From JACCXE01 sp963718605 (GTDB lineage: Bacteria; Actinomycetota; Acidimicrobiia; Acidimicrobiales; JACCXE01), in NCBI GenBank assembly GCA_963718605.1, contig OY970363.1, forward strand, positions 2,852,001 through 2,916,000: a stretch of 64,000 nucleotides of DNA, given 5' to 3'. A program made the translations under genes and the position numbers. Positions 7,749 to 16,706 of this stretch are shown here, one piece after another (positions within the stretch are counted from its first letter, which is position 1; each line of letters begins with the position of its first letter). Under the pieces are notes generated by a model. It worked only from the letters and a program-made list of their open reading frames with translations. It was not told the origin of the DNA and did no database searches.

Positions 7749-8090
7749 TCAAACCCCGCCGGCGCGTGGTGCCCACATGATCACGGCGACGCCAATCAAG
7801 CAGATCACCGCGCCGATGTAGTCGTATCGGTCGGGCCTGAAGCCGTCGAGCGCCATACCCCACGCGAGCGAACCGGCTACGAAGATCCCGCCGTACGCAG
7901 CGAGGATGCGTCCGAAGTTGGCATCGTCCTGCAAGGTGGCGACGAATCCGTAGGCGGCGAGCGCGGCAATGCCCACGCCGATGAACGCCACGCCGCGGTG
8001 CTCACGCACGCCTTGCCACACAAGCCACGCGCCGCCAATCTCAGCGATTGCAGCGACGACGAAGAGTGCGAGCGATCGGGCGACTCCCAT
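7749..8090 (-). CDS. YnfA/UPF0060-type small membrane protein
   Basis: A 113-aa protein with four predicted membrane helices, in the usual size of the family (about 108 aa). Typical features are the start SLALFVVAAIAEIGGAWLVW, a middle GFVATLQ, AYGGIFVAGSLAWG and the end DYIGAVICLIGVAVIMWAPR. YnfA proteins are distant relatives of small multidrug transporters; a general transport role has not been firmly shown. It lies 10 nt after the upstream gene on the same strand, so the two form an operon. Confidence 0.88.
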   Translation of the reverse strand: MGVARSLALFVVAAIAEIGGAWLVWQGVREHRGVAFIGVGIAALAAYGFVATLQDDANFGRILAAYGGIFVAGSLAWGMALDGFRPDRYDYIGAVICLIGVAVIMWAPRAGGV

Positions 8091-8100
8091 CACGCTCGGC

Positions 8101-8472
8101 TCACAGGAGTCCTTGCAGCAGTGAGATCGGTCCACCAGATTCGAAGAACGTGTGGAGTTCGTTCAACAGTTCCGAGGCGGCGGGTGGACCGTCCCAACGA
8201 AGCCCGACGCCGTCAGGTCGGTCGAGAATCTCGAACCCCCAGAACTCGCAGCACCGTTTCTCGTCGACGACAAAGGTCGTGAGATCGGCCCTGACTCCCG
8301 GGTGATCGGGGAAGTGAAGCACCAGTCCGTCGGCCGTGCGCTCGACCGAGGTCATCGCGGCCCGCAGCCGCTCGACGATTTCGATCCGGCCCGGAATCTC
8401 TGCGTTCGTGATCGTGCAGGCGACGGGAACGGTGGCGTCGTAGATCGGGATCAGCTTGGCGCGCTTAGACAT
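8101..8472 (-). CDS. Hypothetical protein with a CC-E-FWGF motif
   Basis: A soluble protein of about 123 aa starting MSKRAKLIPIYDATVPV (ATG at 8472; an upstream in-frame start at 8493 is also open). Visible features are CTITNAEIPGRIEIVERLRAA (residues listed as CTITNAEIPGR then IEIVERLRAA) and a Cys pair in DEKRCCEFWGFEI. Proteins of this type often sit beside small transporters or metal-response genes, but I do not recognise a proven function. It is followed closely by the YnfA-like gene. Confidence 0.6.
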   Translation of the reverse strand: MSKRAKLIPIYDATVPVACTITNAEIPGRIEIVERLRAAMTSVERTADGLVLHFPDHPGVRADLTTFVVDEKRCCEFWGFEILDRPDGVGLRWDGPPAASELLNELHTFFESGGPISLLQGLL

Positions 8473-8571
8473 CAGAGTTAATCCGGCAGCCACCCGCGGT
8501 AGTCGTCACGCCGACCACCGTATTCCCACGCTGACGCTCCGCGGCGAGTGCCATGCGCGAGGCTCGAATCT

Positions 8572-9021
8572 GTGCCCGTTGACGTCGTCACCGAGGTCGT
8601 CATTAACCGGCCTGTCGAAGCAGTCGCGGCGCATGCGTCCGATCCCACGAACGCTCCGGCGTGGTACGTCAATATTACGACGGTCGATTGGGAAACCGCG
8701 CCACCAGTCGAGGTTGGTTCGAAGGTCGCCTTTGTTGCGCGCTTTCTTGGGCGTCGCCTCGCGTACACCTACGAAGTCGTCGAACACGAGCCGAACGAAC
8801 GTTTCGTTATGCGTACGGCGCAAGGGCCGTTTCCGATGGAGACCATCTACACCTGGTCGGTCGCCGAGGGCGGCTCGACACGAATGACGCTACGGAATCG
8901 CGGCGAACCCGCCGGGTTCTCGAAGGCCGCGGCGCCGTTTATGGCGTCAGCAATGCGGCGAGCGAATCGCAAGGATCTGGCGAAACTCAAATCGATCCTT
9001 GAATCCGCGGGCGCGCCCTAA
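8572..9021 (+). CDS. SRPBCC / polyketide cyclase-like lipid-binding protein
   Basis: About 149 aa with the START-like fold pattern: a first strand VVTEVVINRPVEAVAAHASD, AWYVNITTVDWETAP, a G-S-KVAFVARFLGRRLAYTYEV hairpin and a long C-terminal helix after GEPAGFSKAAAPF. The likely start is GTG 8572; GTG 8548 is also open. The fold binds hydrophobic ligands, and many members have no known substrate. It is 38 nt upstream of the hydrolase-cyclase gene on the same strand. Confidence 0.82.
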   Translation: MPVDVVTEVVINRPVEAVAAHASDPTNAPAWYVNITTVDWETAPPVEVGSKVAFVARFLGRRLAYTYEVVEHEPNERFVMRTAQGPFPMETIYTWSVAEGGSTRMTLRNRGEPAGFSKAAAPFMASAMRRANRKDLAKLKSILESAGAP

Positions 9022-9059
9022 CTGCGTAGACCGGGGACGACTGCGACGTAGGGTGCGGC

Positions 9060-10421
9060 ATGAGCGCGCCATGGGACGTCCGTTACGCGCGGACGTCGGA
9101 CGGCATCGACGTCGCGTACGCAACGTTCGGAGACGGACCCACCGACGTGGTGCTCATCCACGGGTTCATCACCCATCTCGACTTCATCGGCGATTCCGCC
9201 TGGCACTCGTACTGGATCCGCCGACTCGGCGAACACTTTCGCGTCATCCTGCTCGACAAGCGGGGAACCGGGCTGTCCGACCGCACGCTTGGTCACGGCA
9301 GCGTCGAGGACCGGATGCGCGACGTGATTGCAGTGATGGACGCGCTTGGTTCTTCCCGTGCGTCCTTCGTCGGCATCTCCGAGGGTGGCCCGATCGTCTT
9401 GGCGTTCGCGGGCACGTACCCAGAGCGAGTCGACAAGGTCGTGTTGTATGGCACCTTCGCCCGGATGATGTGGGCACCCGACTATCCAGCCGGTGCCGCT
9501 TCCGAACTGGCCGATCCGTTCATCGAATGGGTCGGGGAGGTGTGGGGCCGCGGTGAGGCGCTCGGCACGGTGTTCATCAGCCACGCACCCGACGTCGACG
9601 CGGCGGTGCGCTCTATGGCGAAATGCGAGCGCAACGCCTGCACGCCGCAGATGGCGATGGAGATCTTGCGACGGAACGTCGAGATCGACGTGCGCCCTCT
9701 CCTTCCGGCTCTCACCGTGCCCGTGCTGGTGATGCACAACACCGCCGACCCGATTATCCCGATCGGCCTCGGTCGCTACCTCGCGGACAACATTCCGGGC
9801 TCCGAGTACGAAGAAGCCGACGGCGATTACCACTGCACATGGCAGGCCAAGGAATTCGAGCCCCTCATGGATCGGGCCGTGCGGTTCCTGCGCGGCGATG
9901 AGACGAGTTCGCCTCGGCAGCACGCCGGCGAGCGAAGCACACGCTCGGTTGCCACCGTGTTGTTCACCGACATTGTCGGCTCCACCGACATCGCCGTGAC
10001 GATGGGCGATGAGCGGTGGCGCGGCGTGCTGGCTGACCACGACCGGTTCGCGCGCGAAACGACCCGACGGTTCGGCGGTCGCGTCGTCAAGACGACAGGC
10101 GACGGCGTGCTCGCTGTGTTCGACGGGCCATCTCGCGCGGTCGACGCGGTGCACGAGCTACAAAAACGAATTCGAGGCCTGGATCTGCGGCTGCGCGCCG
10201 GGATCCATACCGGCGAGATCGAACGGATCGGAGACGACGTCGCGGGCCTCGGAGTGCACATCGCCGCCCGCGTAATGAGCATTGCTGGGCCGGACGAGAT
10301 TCTCGCGAGTCGGACGGTCAAGGATCTCGCCGCCGGCTCGGGGATCACCTTCACCGAACGAGGCGCCCAGGTGCTCAAGGGAGTTCCGGGCAGCTGGGAC
10401 CTCTACGCCGTCGGCAGCTAG
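9060..10421 (+). CDS. Alpha/beta hydrolase fused to a class III adenylate/guanylate cyclase domain
   Basis: A 453-aa two-domain protein. Residues 1-280 are an alpha/beta hydrolase: LIHGF oxyanion region (~32-36), nucleophile elbow GISEGG with Ser107, VPVLVMHNTADPIIP with the acid, and a His in DGDYHCTW. Residues ~290-453 are a class III cyclase: metal-binding FTDIVGSTD, TTGDGVLAVFDGPSRA and LRAGIHTGEIE. The fusion is widespread in actinobacteria; the hydrolase part probably senses or cleaves a small ligand and controls the cyclase, but the ligand is unknown. No membrane segment is visible, so it is cytosolic. Confidence 0.9.
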   Translation: MSAPWDVRYARTSDGIDVAYATFGDGPTDVVLIHGFITHLDFIGDSAWHSYWIRRLGEHFRVILLDKRGTGLSDRTLGHGSVEDRMRDVIAVMDALGSSRASFVGISEGGPIVLAFAGTYPERVDKVVLYGTFARMMWAPDYPAGAASELADPFIEWVGEVWGRGEALGTVFISHAPDVDAAVRSMAKCERNACTPQMAMEILRRNVEIDVRPLLPALTVPVLVMHNTADPIIPIGLGRYLADNIPGSEYEEADGDYHCTWQAKEFEPLMDRAVRFLRGDETSSPRQHAGERSTRSVATVLFTDIVGSTDIAVTMGDERWRGVLADHDRFARETTRRFGGRVVKTTGDGVLAVFDGPSRAVDAVHELQKRIRGLDLRLRAGIHTGEIERIGDDVAGLGVHIAARVMSIAGPDEILASRTVKDLAAGSGITFTERGAQVLKGVPGSWDLYAVGS

Positions 10422-10441
10422 CCGCCGGTAGCGTGCGGCTT

Positions 10442-11827
10442 ATGCCACGCGAGTACGACCTCCGCTTCGACCGTCACATGAGCGACTCCGAGGCGCTCAT
10501 GTGGAACATGGAGAAGGATCCCGCGCTCAGCTCGTGGTTTGCCGCCGTGTCGATTTTGGATCGGCCGCTCGACTTCGACAAGTTCCGACCCAAGATCGCC
10601 CAAGCGGTCGCCGACATTCCGAGGCTGCGCCAGCGGGTGATGCCGGGTGTCGGCCGGCTCTCGCCTCCGGAGTGGGTGCTCGATCCGGATTTCGACCTCG
10701 ACTATCACATCCGGCGTATATCGCTTCCGTCGCCCGGCACCTTCCGCGAGCTGTACGAGCTGGTCGCCAAGATGATCCTCGATCCGTTCGAACGCACGCG
10801 TCCCTTATGGCAGTTCGTATCGATCGAAGGCCTCGAGGGCGGTCGGGCGGCGATGTTTCAGAAGCTGCACCACACGATCACCGACGGTGAAGGCGGCGCC
10901 CGTCTGTCACTGAAGTTCATCGATATGACGCGGGACGAGCCCGCGGTCGAGATGCCGGTCTTCGATCGGGAGGAACATGCGCGCGACTTCGCGAACGCGG
11001 CCACGTGGACCCTCGGCCACAACGTGCGGCGGCTCTTCGGCATCGGCTCGCGTGCGGTCGAGGCGATCGCGACGAACCCCGCAGGCACGGCGCGCAATCT
11101 CGGCCGCATCGCCCGCGACGTGACCAAGGTCGTCACCGAGCTCGGCGGCAGCGACACCGGCGGCGTTGGTTCCCCGATGTGGAAGACCCGTGGCCTGTCC
11201 CGCTGGTTCGACACGATCTCGCTGCCGTTCGACGAAACCAAAGCGGCGTCGAAACGACTGGGCGGCACGATCAACGATCTCTTCGTGAGCGGAGTGGTAG
11301 CGGGAGTATCGGCCTATCACGAGGCGCACGGCGAGGCGCCGACGGGTTTCCGTGGCGTGGTTCCGGTGAGTCACCGCACGGAGGAGTCGGGCGGCGGCAA
11401 CCAGATCGGTGGTTCGATGCACGACTTCCCGGCGTCGGCGGATCCACTCCAGGCCTTTGGCGGCGTGCAGGACGTGATGACGCGGGTGAAGCGTGGCGAC
11501 TCCAGCGATCTCATGGGCAGCATGGCGATGATCGTCAACCTCCTGCCGACGTCGTTCCTGCTTTCGACGGCGCGGTCGCAAACGTCGCGCTCGGACTTCT
11601 GTGCGTCGAACGTTCGCGGCGCTCCGTTCGCCACCTACATCGCGGGCGCGCAGGTGGAACACAACTTCGCCATGGGGCCGCTCGTCGGCGCCGCGTTCAA
11701 CATCACGGCGTTCTCCTACAACGGGTTCTTCGACATGGGCCTGCATGTCGACACCACGGCGATTGCGGATCCTGAGAACTTGCGTCAGTGCATCACTGAC
11801 GCGTTCGAGGTGCTGCTGGCCTCCTGA
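10442..11827 (+). CDS. WS/DGAT-type acyltransferase (wax ester synthase / diacylglycerol acyltransferase)
   Basis: A 461-aa protein of the actinobacterial WS/DGAT family that joins acyl-CoA to fatty alcohol or diacylglycerol. The catalytic HHxxxDG motif is present as HHTITDG (His143-His144, Asp148, Gly149). Other family parts are the N-terminal MWNMEKDPALSSWFAA, the PLWQF stretch (~121-125), and a C-terminal SNVRGAPFATYIAGA that matches the conserved SNVPGP region. The start ATG 10442 is better than the upstream GTG 10433. It points to storage-lipid formation, though some family members have other acyl acceptors. Confidence 0.9.
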   Translation: MPREYDLRFDRHMSDSEALMWNMEKDPALSSWFAAVSILDRPLDFDKFRPKIAQAVADIPRLRQRVMPGVGRLSPPEWVLDPDFDLDYHIRRISLPSPGTFRELYELVAKMILDPFERTRPLWQFVSIEGLEGGRAAMFQKLHHTITDGEGGARLSLKFIDMTRDEPAVEMPVFDREEHARDFANAATWTLGHNVRRLFGIGSRAVEAIATNPAGTARNLGRIARDVTKVVTELGGSDTGGVGSPMWKTRGLSRWFDTISLPFDETKAASKRLGGTINDLFVSGVVAGVSAYHEAHGEAPTGFRGVVPVSHRTEESGGGNQIGGSMHDFPASADPLQAFGGVQDVMTRVKRGDSSDLMGSMAMIVNLLPTSFLLSTARSQTSRSDFCASNVRGAPFATYIAGAQVEHNFAMGPLVGAAFNITAFSYNGFFDMGLHVDTTAIADPENLRQCITDAFEVLLAS

Positions 11828-11876
11828 CGCCGTAGCGCAGGAATATCAGGTGCCCGGGTCTGGGTAGAGCCGCGCC

Positions 11877-12257
11877 TTGCGACTTCCGACACGAAACCAC
11901 GAGATCGACACGGGAGCGGTATGGATTGCATTGCTGCTCGACGCGCTGGCGACGTACCGCCTGACGCGGCTCGCGACGGCTGATGTCATCAGCGAACCAA
12001 TCCGCCAAGCGGTGCTTCGCCGTACCGGCGCCGACTTGCCCGAGGGCGATGACCTCAGCGCTCAGGAAATTGTCGAGAGCCTGAAAGATCCACCGCGGCT
12101 CGGGACGCTCATTACGTGCCGCTGGTGCGCCGGTATCTGGATCGCCGCGGGTGTGAGTGTCGCCCGAACGCTGTTTCCCAAGACGTGGCACCCGATTGCA
12201 CGCGGTCTGGCCATGTCGAGTGCCGCGGTGCTGCTCGCGCGGCTCGAGGACGGCTGA
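11877..12257 (+). CDS. DUF1360-like small membrane protein
   Basis: About 126 aa. It shows the DUF1360 pattern: a first helix with DALATYRLTRLATADVI, a PIR motif (SEPIRQAVLRR), then TLITCRWCAGIW with a CxxC pair and a second hydrophobic helix. Bacillus relatives are linked to sporulation; the role in actinobacteria is not known. The exact start is uncertain (TTG 11877 proposed). Confidence 0.75.
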   Translation: MRLPTRNHEIDTGAVWIALLLDALATYRLTRLATADVISEPIRQAVLRRTGADLPEGDDLSAQEIVESLKDPPRLGTLITCRWCAGIWIAAGVSVARTLFPKTWHPIARGLAMSSAAVLLARLEDG

Positions 12258-12285
12258 GCGGCGCAGGGCAACGTAGCGTCAAGGC

Positions 12286-12648
12286 ATGGAACCGCTCGGC
12301 GTGCACCACGTTTCGATCAACGTCGATGATGTCGACGCCGCGCTGCGCTTTTACACCGAGGTGCTCGGGCTCACGCCGCGGGACGACCGACCCGATTTCG
12401 GATTCCCCGGCGCGTGGCTCGACGCCGGTGGCCAGCAGGTCCATCTGATCGGGGGTTCGGTCCCGAAGGGCGAAGGCCAGCACTTCGCGCTGCTCGTGCG
12501 CGATCTCACCGCGACCGTCGACGAACTGCGCGACCGCGGGCTGCAGGTGGGCGACCCGTCTGCGGTCGGGAGTGGCCAACAAGCATTCGTCGTCGACCCG
12601 TCCGGCAACCTGGTCGAGCTACATCAGGCCGCGGGCACCACGGCGTAG
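12286..12648 (+). CDS. VOC (glyoxalase/bleomycin-resistance) family protein
   Basis: A 120-aa single VOC module. Metal-site residues appear at the first strand (VHHVSINVDDVDAALRFY) and at the end (DPSGNLVELHQA), with QVHLI in the middle. Such proteins act as dimers on small molecules: glyoxalase I, epimerase, dioxygenase or drug binding. The substrate cannot be told. Its 3' end overlaps the convergent cyclase gene by 25 nt. Confidence 0.88.
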   Translation: MEPLGVHHVSINVDDVDAALRFYTEVLGLTPRDDRPDFGFPGAWLDAGGQQVHLIGGSVPKGEGQHFALLVRDLTATVDELRDRGLQVGDPSAVGSGQQAFVVDPSGNLVELHQAAGTTA

Positions 12649-14141
12649 ACAACCACGCTCGTCGACTTGCCGCGAACCGGTTGAGGGCCGCGCGGCAACA
12701 AGCTGGTCGGCGCATCGACGCACGCGTCGACGGTGGCTTGGGTAACCAAGATGCAGTCGCCCGTTTCTTTCGTCATCTCCTCTACGCGCGACGCGATGTT
12801 GACGGCGTCGCCAATCACGGTGAAGTCGAGCTTGCCGCCGCCGCCGATGGTGCCGGCGATCACGCGTCCCGTGTTGATGCCAATGCCCATATGGAGGCCC
12901 TCGCCGAATACCTCGCGGATGCCACGTTGGATCGCGAGCGCGGCCTCGATGGCGCACTCGGCGTGGTTAACGAGAGGCTCGGGTGTGCCGAAGACGGCGA
13001 GCACGCCGTCACCCGTGTAGCGGTTGGGGTGGCCTCCGGCGTCGCGGATCGCGGGCACGAGGATGTCGAAGAGCCGGTTGAGGCGGGCGACGGCTTTCTC
13101 GGGCGTCACCTGATCGGCATACGTCGTGAACCCGCGTACGTCGGCGAAGAAGATCGTCGCCTTTACCGCCTCCCCGTCGAAGATCGACGAGTCCTGGTTC
13201 AGTAACCGGGTCGCGAGCGCGGGATCGACGTAGGAGCCGAAGGCGGACTGCAACGCCGTGCGCTGCTGGAGGCCGGTCATCATGTCGTTGAACGCGACCG
13301 CAATGTCGCCGAACTCGTCCGTCGACACCACGCTCAAGCGCTGAGAGAAGTCACCTTGACGGACCCGCGTGATTGCGTGGATGAGGTCGCTCAATGGCTC
13401 CAGCGTCGGTTGGATCACGCCGATTTCGAACAGCGTCGTGCAGTAGATCGCCATCAAGACGCTCGTGATACACGTCGCGACGAAAGCGGTCTCGAGCGAG
13501 GAACTGAAGAGGTAAGAGATTCCGCCCGCGCCCAGACCCGCGGTGAAGCCCGTCGCCAGGACACCGGAACCGAAGCGCAGCCGGAGCGACCATGCGTTCA
13601 TGAGCGGCGCCGCGTTGCCGGTGATGTGGGCGCCAACTTCGTCGAGTAAGGGGCGGGCGAGCAACGTTGTCCCGACGCCCACGAGGAACATCGAAACGAA
13701 CTCGGCCGCTACCAAAACGAACTCGATCACGATGAAGCCGCGCCAGCCCATATGGGCGTAGCGGTTGATGACCGGACCGGCGACGAACACGCCGAGAGGC
13801 ACGGCTAGAAGCATTGAACGTTGCGCCAGGCGCTGTGCGGCTACGAGCGCGACATCGCGCACCTGTTCGGGATCGGACTCGTCGCCCGCAATCCAGGCCT
13901 CGATCGGAACGCGCACAGATCGCGATGTCACGATTGACATGGCCGCCGACCCGGCGAGGATGAGGAAGAACGTGAACGCAAAGATCGCTCCCTCGGCCGG
14001 GCTGAGTCGCCACACGTGCGTGAAGAGCGTGGCGAGGGGCGCCAAGATGCCGACGCTGACGAAGCCGACCGCGACAACGCCCAGCGCGACGAAGTAGTGC
14101 CCCCGGAAGTGCCGCCAGAACCAGCGCACCAAGCTCTCCAC
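12624..14141 (-). CDS. Membrane-bound class III adenylate cyclase with HAMP domain
   Basis: A 505-aa protein. The N-terminal half has about six hydrophobic segments (first at YFVALGVVAVGFVSVGILAP). A HAMP linker follows near residues 235-290 (PLSDLIHAITRVRQGDFSQRL). The cyclase domain fills the rest: ATIFFADVRGFTTYAD, RYTGDGVLAVFG and GINTGRVIAGTIGGGGKLDFT, with both metal-binding aspartates. It makes a cyclic nucleotide, most likely cAMP, in response to a membrane signal. This is the second class III cyclase in 5 kb. Confidence 0.92.
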   Translation of the reverse strand: MESLVRWFWRHFRGHYFVALGVVAVGFVSVGILAPLATLFTHVWRLSPAEGAIFAFTFFLILAGSAAMSIVTSRSVRVPIEAWIAGDESDPEQVRDVALVAAQRLAQRSMLLAVPLGVFVAGPVINRYAHMGWRGFIVIEFVLVAAEFVSMFLVGVGTTLLARPLLDEVGAHITGNAAPLMNAWSLRLRFGSGVLATGFTAGLGAGGISYLFSSSLETAFVATCITSVLMAIYCTTLFEIGVIQPTLEPLSDLIHAITRVRQGDFSQRLSVVSTDEFGDIAVAFNDMMTGLQQRTALQSAFGSYVDPALATRLLNQDSSIFDGEAVKATIFFADVRGFTTYADQVTPEKAVARLNRLFDILVPAIRDAGGHPNRYTGDGVLAVFGTPEPLVNHAECAIEAALAIQRGIREVFGEGLHMGIGINTGRVIAGTIGGGGKLDFTVIGDAVNIASRVEEMTKETGDCILVTQATVDACVDAPTSLLPRGPQPVRGKSTSVVVYAVVPAA

Positions 14142-14225
14142 CTGGCCTGTCTACACACTCATTGGCACGACGCGCTGTGACGGATGAGACACGATGTACG
14201 GGTGGCTGGGCATGCGGACGGAGTC

Positions 14226-14972
14226 GTGACGACACGCGCGCTGGTGGTGATCCCCACCTACAACGAGTCGGCGAACATTCCGGTTTTGCTCGAGCGTCTG
14301 TTTTCCGTGGTCGACGTGGACGTCGTCGTTGTCGACGACGGCAGCCCGGACGGCACGGCCGCGTGTGCGCGCGAAACCGGCGCCCGCCTGGGGCGGTCGG
14401 TCACGGTGATCGAACGCGCGGGGAAGAACGGTTACGGCTCCGCGTGCCGGGAGGGGTTCGCGCACGGTCTTGCCGGTGACTATCCGGTGATCTTGCAAAT
14501 GGATGCCGATCTGTCGCACAGCCCTGAGGACGTGCCCCGCCTGCTCGATCAAATCGACAACGGTGCCGACGTGGTGATCGGGTCGCGCTACGTGCCGGGC
14601 GGGTCGATTCCTGGTTGGAGCCTGCCCCGCCGAATGCTGTCGCGCGCCGGCAACGGTTACGCCCGGCTGTGTCTGGGTCTGGGCGTCTCCGACGCGACCG
14701 CGGGCTTTCGTGCCTACCGGGCAGACGTGTTGCGGGGCATGGATTTCGTGACGACGCGCACCGACGGTTATGGCTTCCAGATCGAGATGGCCAACCGCGT
14801 GCGCCTCGCCGGTGCGAACGTCGCCGAAGTACCCATCGAGTTCGCCGATCGCACACACGGCCGCTCGAAGATGTCGAATCGGATCGTGGCCGAAGCGTTG
14901 TGGATGGTCACCCGTCTCGGTGTGCGTCGCGTGGCTCGACGACTCCGGAGCGCCACACGCTCAACGGAATAG
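14226..14972 (+). CDS. Polyprenol-phosphate mannosyltransferase (Ppm1/DPM-like GT2)
   Basis: A GT-A enzyme of about 248 aa from GTG 14226. It has VVIPTYNESANIP, VVVDDGSPDGTA, the DXD-type QMDADLSHSPEDVP and IGSRYVPGG, all typical for dolichol/polyprenol-phosphate mannose synthases. These move mannose from GDP-mannose to a polyprenol phosphate, used for lipoglycans and protein O-mannosylation in actinobacteria. No membrane anchor is fused, so it is the catalytic part alone. It overlaps the end of the convergent DUF2142 gene by 65 nt. Confidence 0.93.
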   Translation: MTTRALVVIPTYNESANIPVLLERLFSVVDVDVVVVDDGSPDGTAACARETGARLGRSVTVIERAGKNGYGSACREGFAHGLAGDYPVILQMDADLSHSPEDVPRLLDQIDNGADVVIGSRYVPGGSIPGWSLPRRMLSRAGNGYARLCLGLGVSDATAGFRAYRADVLRGMDFVTTRTDGYGFQIEMANRVRLAGANVAEVPIEFADRTHGRSKMSNRIVAEALWMVTRLGVRRVARRLRSATRSTE

Positions 14973-16412
14973 ACGCCGCGGTCAGCGCCGCGCCCGCAAC
15001 GAACAGCGCCGAAGGCAACGACCGCAATGCATGCAACGCCTCGCGCCACGTCACCGGCGCGAGCGCCAAGCCGACGGGCGTTGCTATATACGACGCCCGC
15101 AAGTAACCCCACGCGACCGCGAGGAGGCCGGCCGCAAGTGTGCCCGCCGCGACTGCCGTCCACAGCGGTAGGACGCGATCGCGCCACGCGACACCGCCTG
15201 CAATGCAGAGCGCGATGGCGACCGGCACAACGTGGCGGGCCTGGATGCCGAACCCGTTCTGACGAAGCACCGCTGCGGAGACGCCGACGAACGCGCCGAC
15301 AAGAAAAATCGCCGCGATCGCGATCGCCCGCCGCGCCCGCCGGTCCCCGACGATGACGCCCGACACGACCACGGTCATCGCCAACGCGCCCCAGGCCCAC
15401 GCGAATAACGCCGGCGGCAACGCGCCCACGGTGGCGAAGAACTGACGCGAGGCGAATCCCGCGTCGCCTATCGAGGGGCCGATCTGGTCAACGAAGTAGC
15501 CAAAGTCGAACGCGACGTGCGGCTGCACCGCGGCCTCCCACACCACAGTCGAGACTGCACCCAGACCGACGATGATCGCAACGGTGACCGCGGCGCGTCG
15601 GTGGGAGCGCACGTGGAGGCGGACGTCGCGCCACGAACCCATCACCACCCCGACTGCGAGCAGGGCGAGGATCCAGACCGGTCCGAGTGACCGACTCGTC
15701 GCCAATGCAAACCCGCCGGCACCGAGACACCACCAGTCGGTCGTGGAGGGGTCGGCCGGATCGGCGATCGCCAAACCGCCGGCCAGAACACACACCGCGC
15801 CGGCGATCTCGAAGGTGTTCGGTGATCCCGACGCCAGCACCGCCACGGTCCCAAGGCTCAGCGACGTGACGACGCCTGCCAACAGGGCGGGGCTGCGAAA
15901 GCGGCGTTGCAGAGCGAACACTCCCAGCGCGATCAAGGCGAGCCCCAGCAGCGTCGGCGCCAAGCGAGTGGCGCGATACGTCGCGGTCGGGGAGTGAAAC
16001 GCGTTCGCGATCACGCCGCCGGGTACGTACCCGAGCGGTTCAATCGTGCCCATGGCGTTCGCGGCCCGCGGCGGTGTGGTCGCAGCGCCGCACGCGAGCC
16101 GCGCGCTGGTCACCACGCGGTCACAAGCGAGTCGTTCGGGTTGTTGATCCGCGTCCACCTCGACGAGACGTACGCCCCGTCGTACCCACGCGAGCGCGCT
16201 GCGGTTGCCCTGGGCACAGCACGTTTTCTTGTGCACCGCGATCGGCGGTTCCGGATTGGGCGTTCCGAGCAGTTCTCCGTTGCCGATTGAGAGGGCGCGT
16301 TCGTAGTGATCCAACTCGTCCGGAACGCGCCGAACGGCGTGTACCAGGCGAGCGTGAGCGTCATCAACGCCAGCCCAGCGACGCAGCAGAGCGCGGGGAG
16401 ACGCTGGTTCAC
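14908..16412 (-). CDS. DUF2142 family polytopic membrane protein, frameshifted near 16326
   Basis: From GTG 16412 the frame gives a first helix (LPALCCVAGLALMTLTLAWY) and TPFGA. After one missing base it continues as VPDELDHYERALSIGNG, the typical PDExxHY motif of DUF2142, then about ten more membrane helices to 14908. The family is related to GT-C glycosyltransferases and often lies near cell-surface polysaccharide genes; the mannosyltransferase gene beside it fits that. A deleted G explains the shift, so the gene may be intact in the cell. The substrate is unknown. Confidence 0.82.
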
Positions 16413-16416
16413 CGGA

Positions 16417-16695
16417 TTAGATCGCCGTCCACAACGTCCACGCACCGACCACCAGCGCGGCCGCGATCGCGGCCTGGGTGACCCATCCGATGTAGCGACG
16501 AGCGACCGTTCCTCTAGTCCACAGGGGGCCGAGCGCGCCGATGACCACGAACGGCACGACGACCACGGCGGCGGTGCTCATGACACACGCAGCCGCAACG
16601 AGAACGCCAACTGCGATCGCACTGCGCGCTTCGTAGCCGTACCGCCACGTGCGGGCGACCACCAACAGGGCCGCCGCCGCGGGAAGCACCACCAC
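16417..16695 (-). CDS. Small hydrophobic membrane protein (possible fragment)
   Basis: About 92 aa from a GTG near 16695, with three hydrophobic segments (VVVLPAAAALLVVA, AIAVGVLVAAACVMSTAAVV, AAIAAALVVGAWTLW). The frame stays open upstream into the DUF1501 gene, so it might be the C-terminal remnant of a larger protein. It ends 4 nt before the DUF2142 gene on the same strand. I do not recognise a family. Confidence 0.45.
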   Translation of the reverse strand: MVVLPAAAALLVVARTWRYGYEARSAIAVGVLVAAACVMSTAAVVVVPFVVIGALGPLWTRGTVARRYIGWVTQAAIAAALVVGAWTLWTAI

Positions 16696-16706
16696 GGTGC
16701 GGTTGT

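Noticed and set aside
9018..10154. A 378-codon open frame opposite the hydrolase-cyclase gene
   Set aside because: His/Arg-rich antisense frame with no domain.
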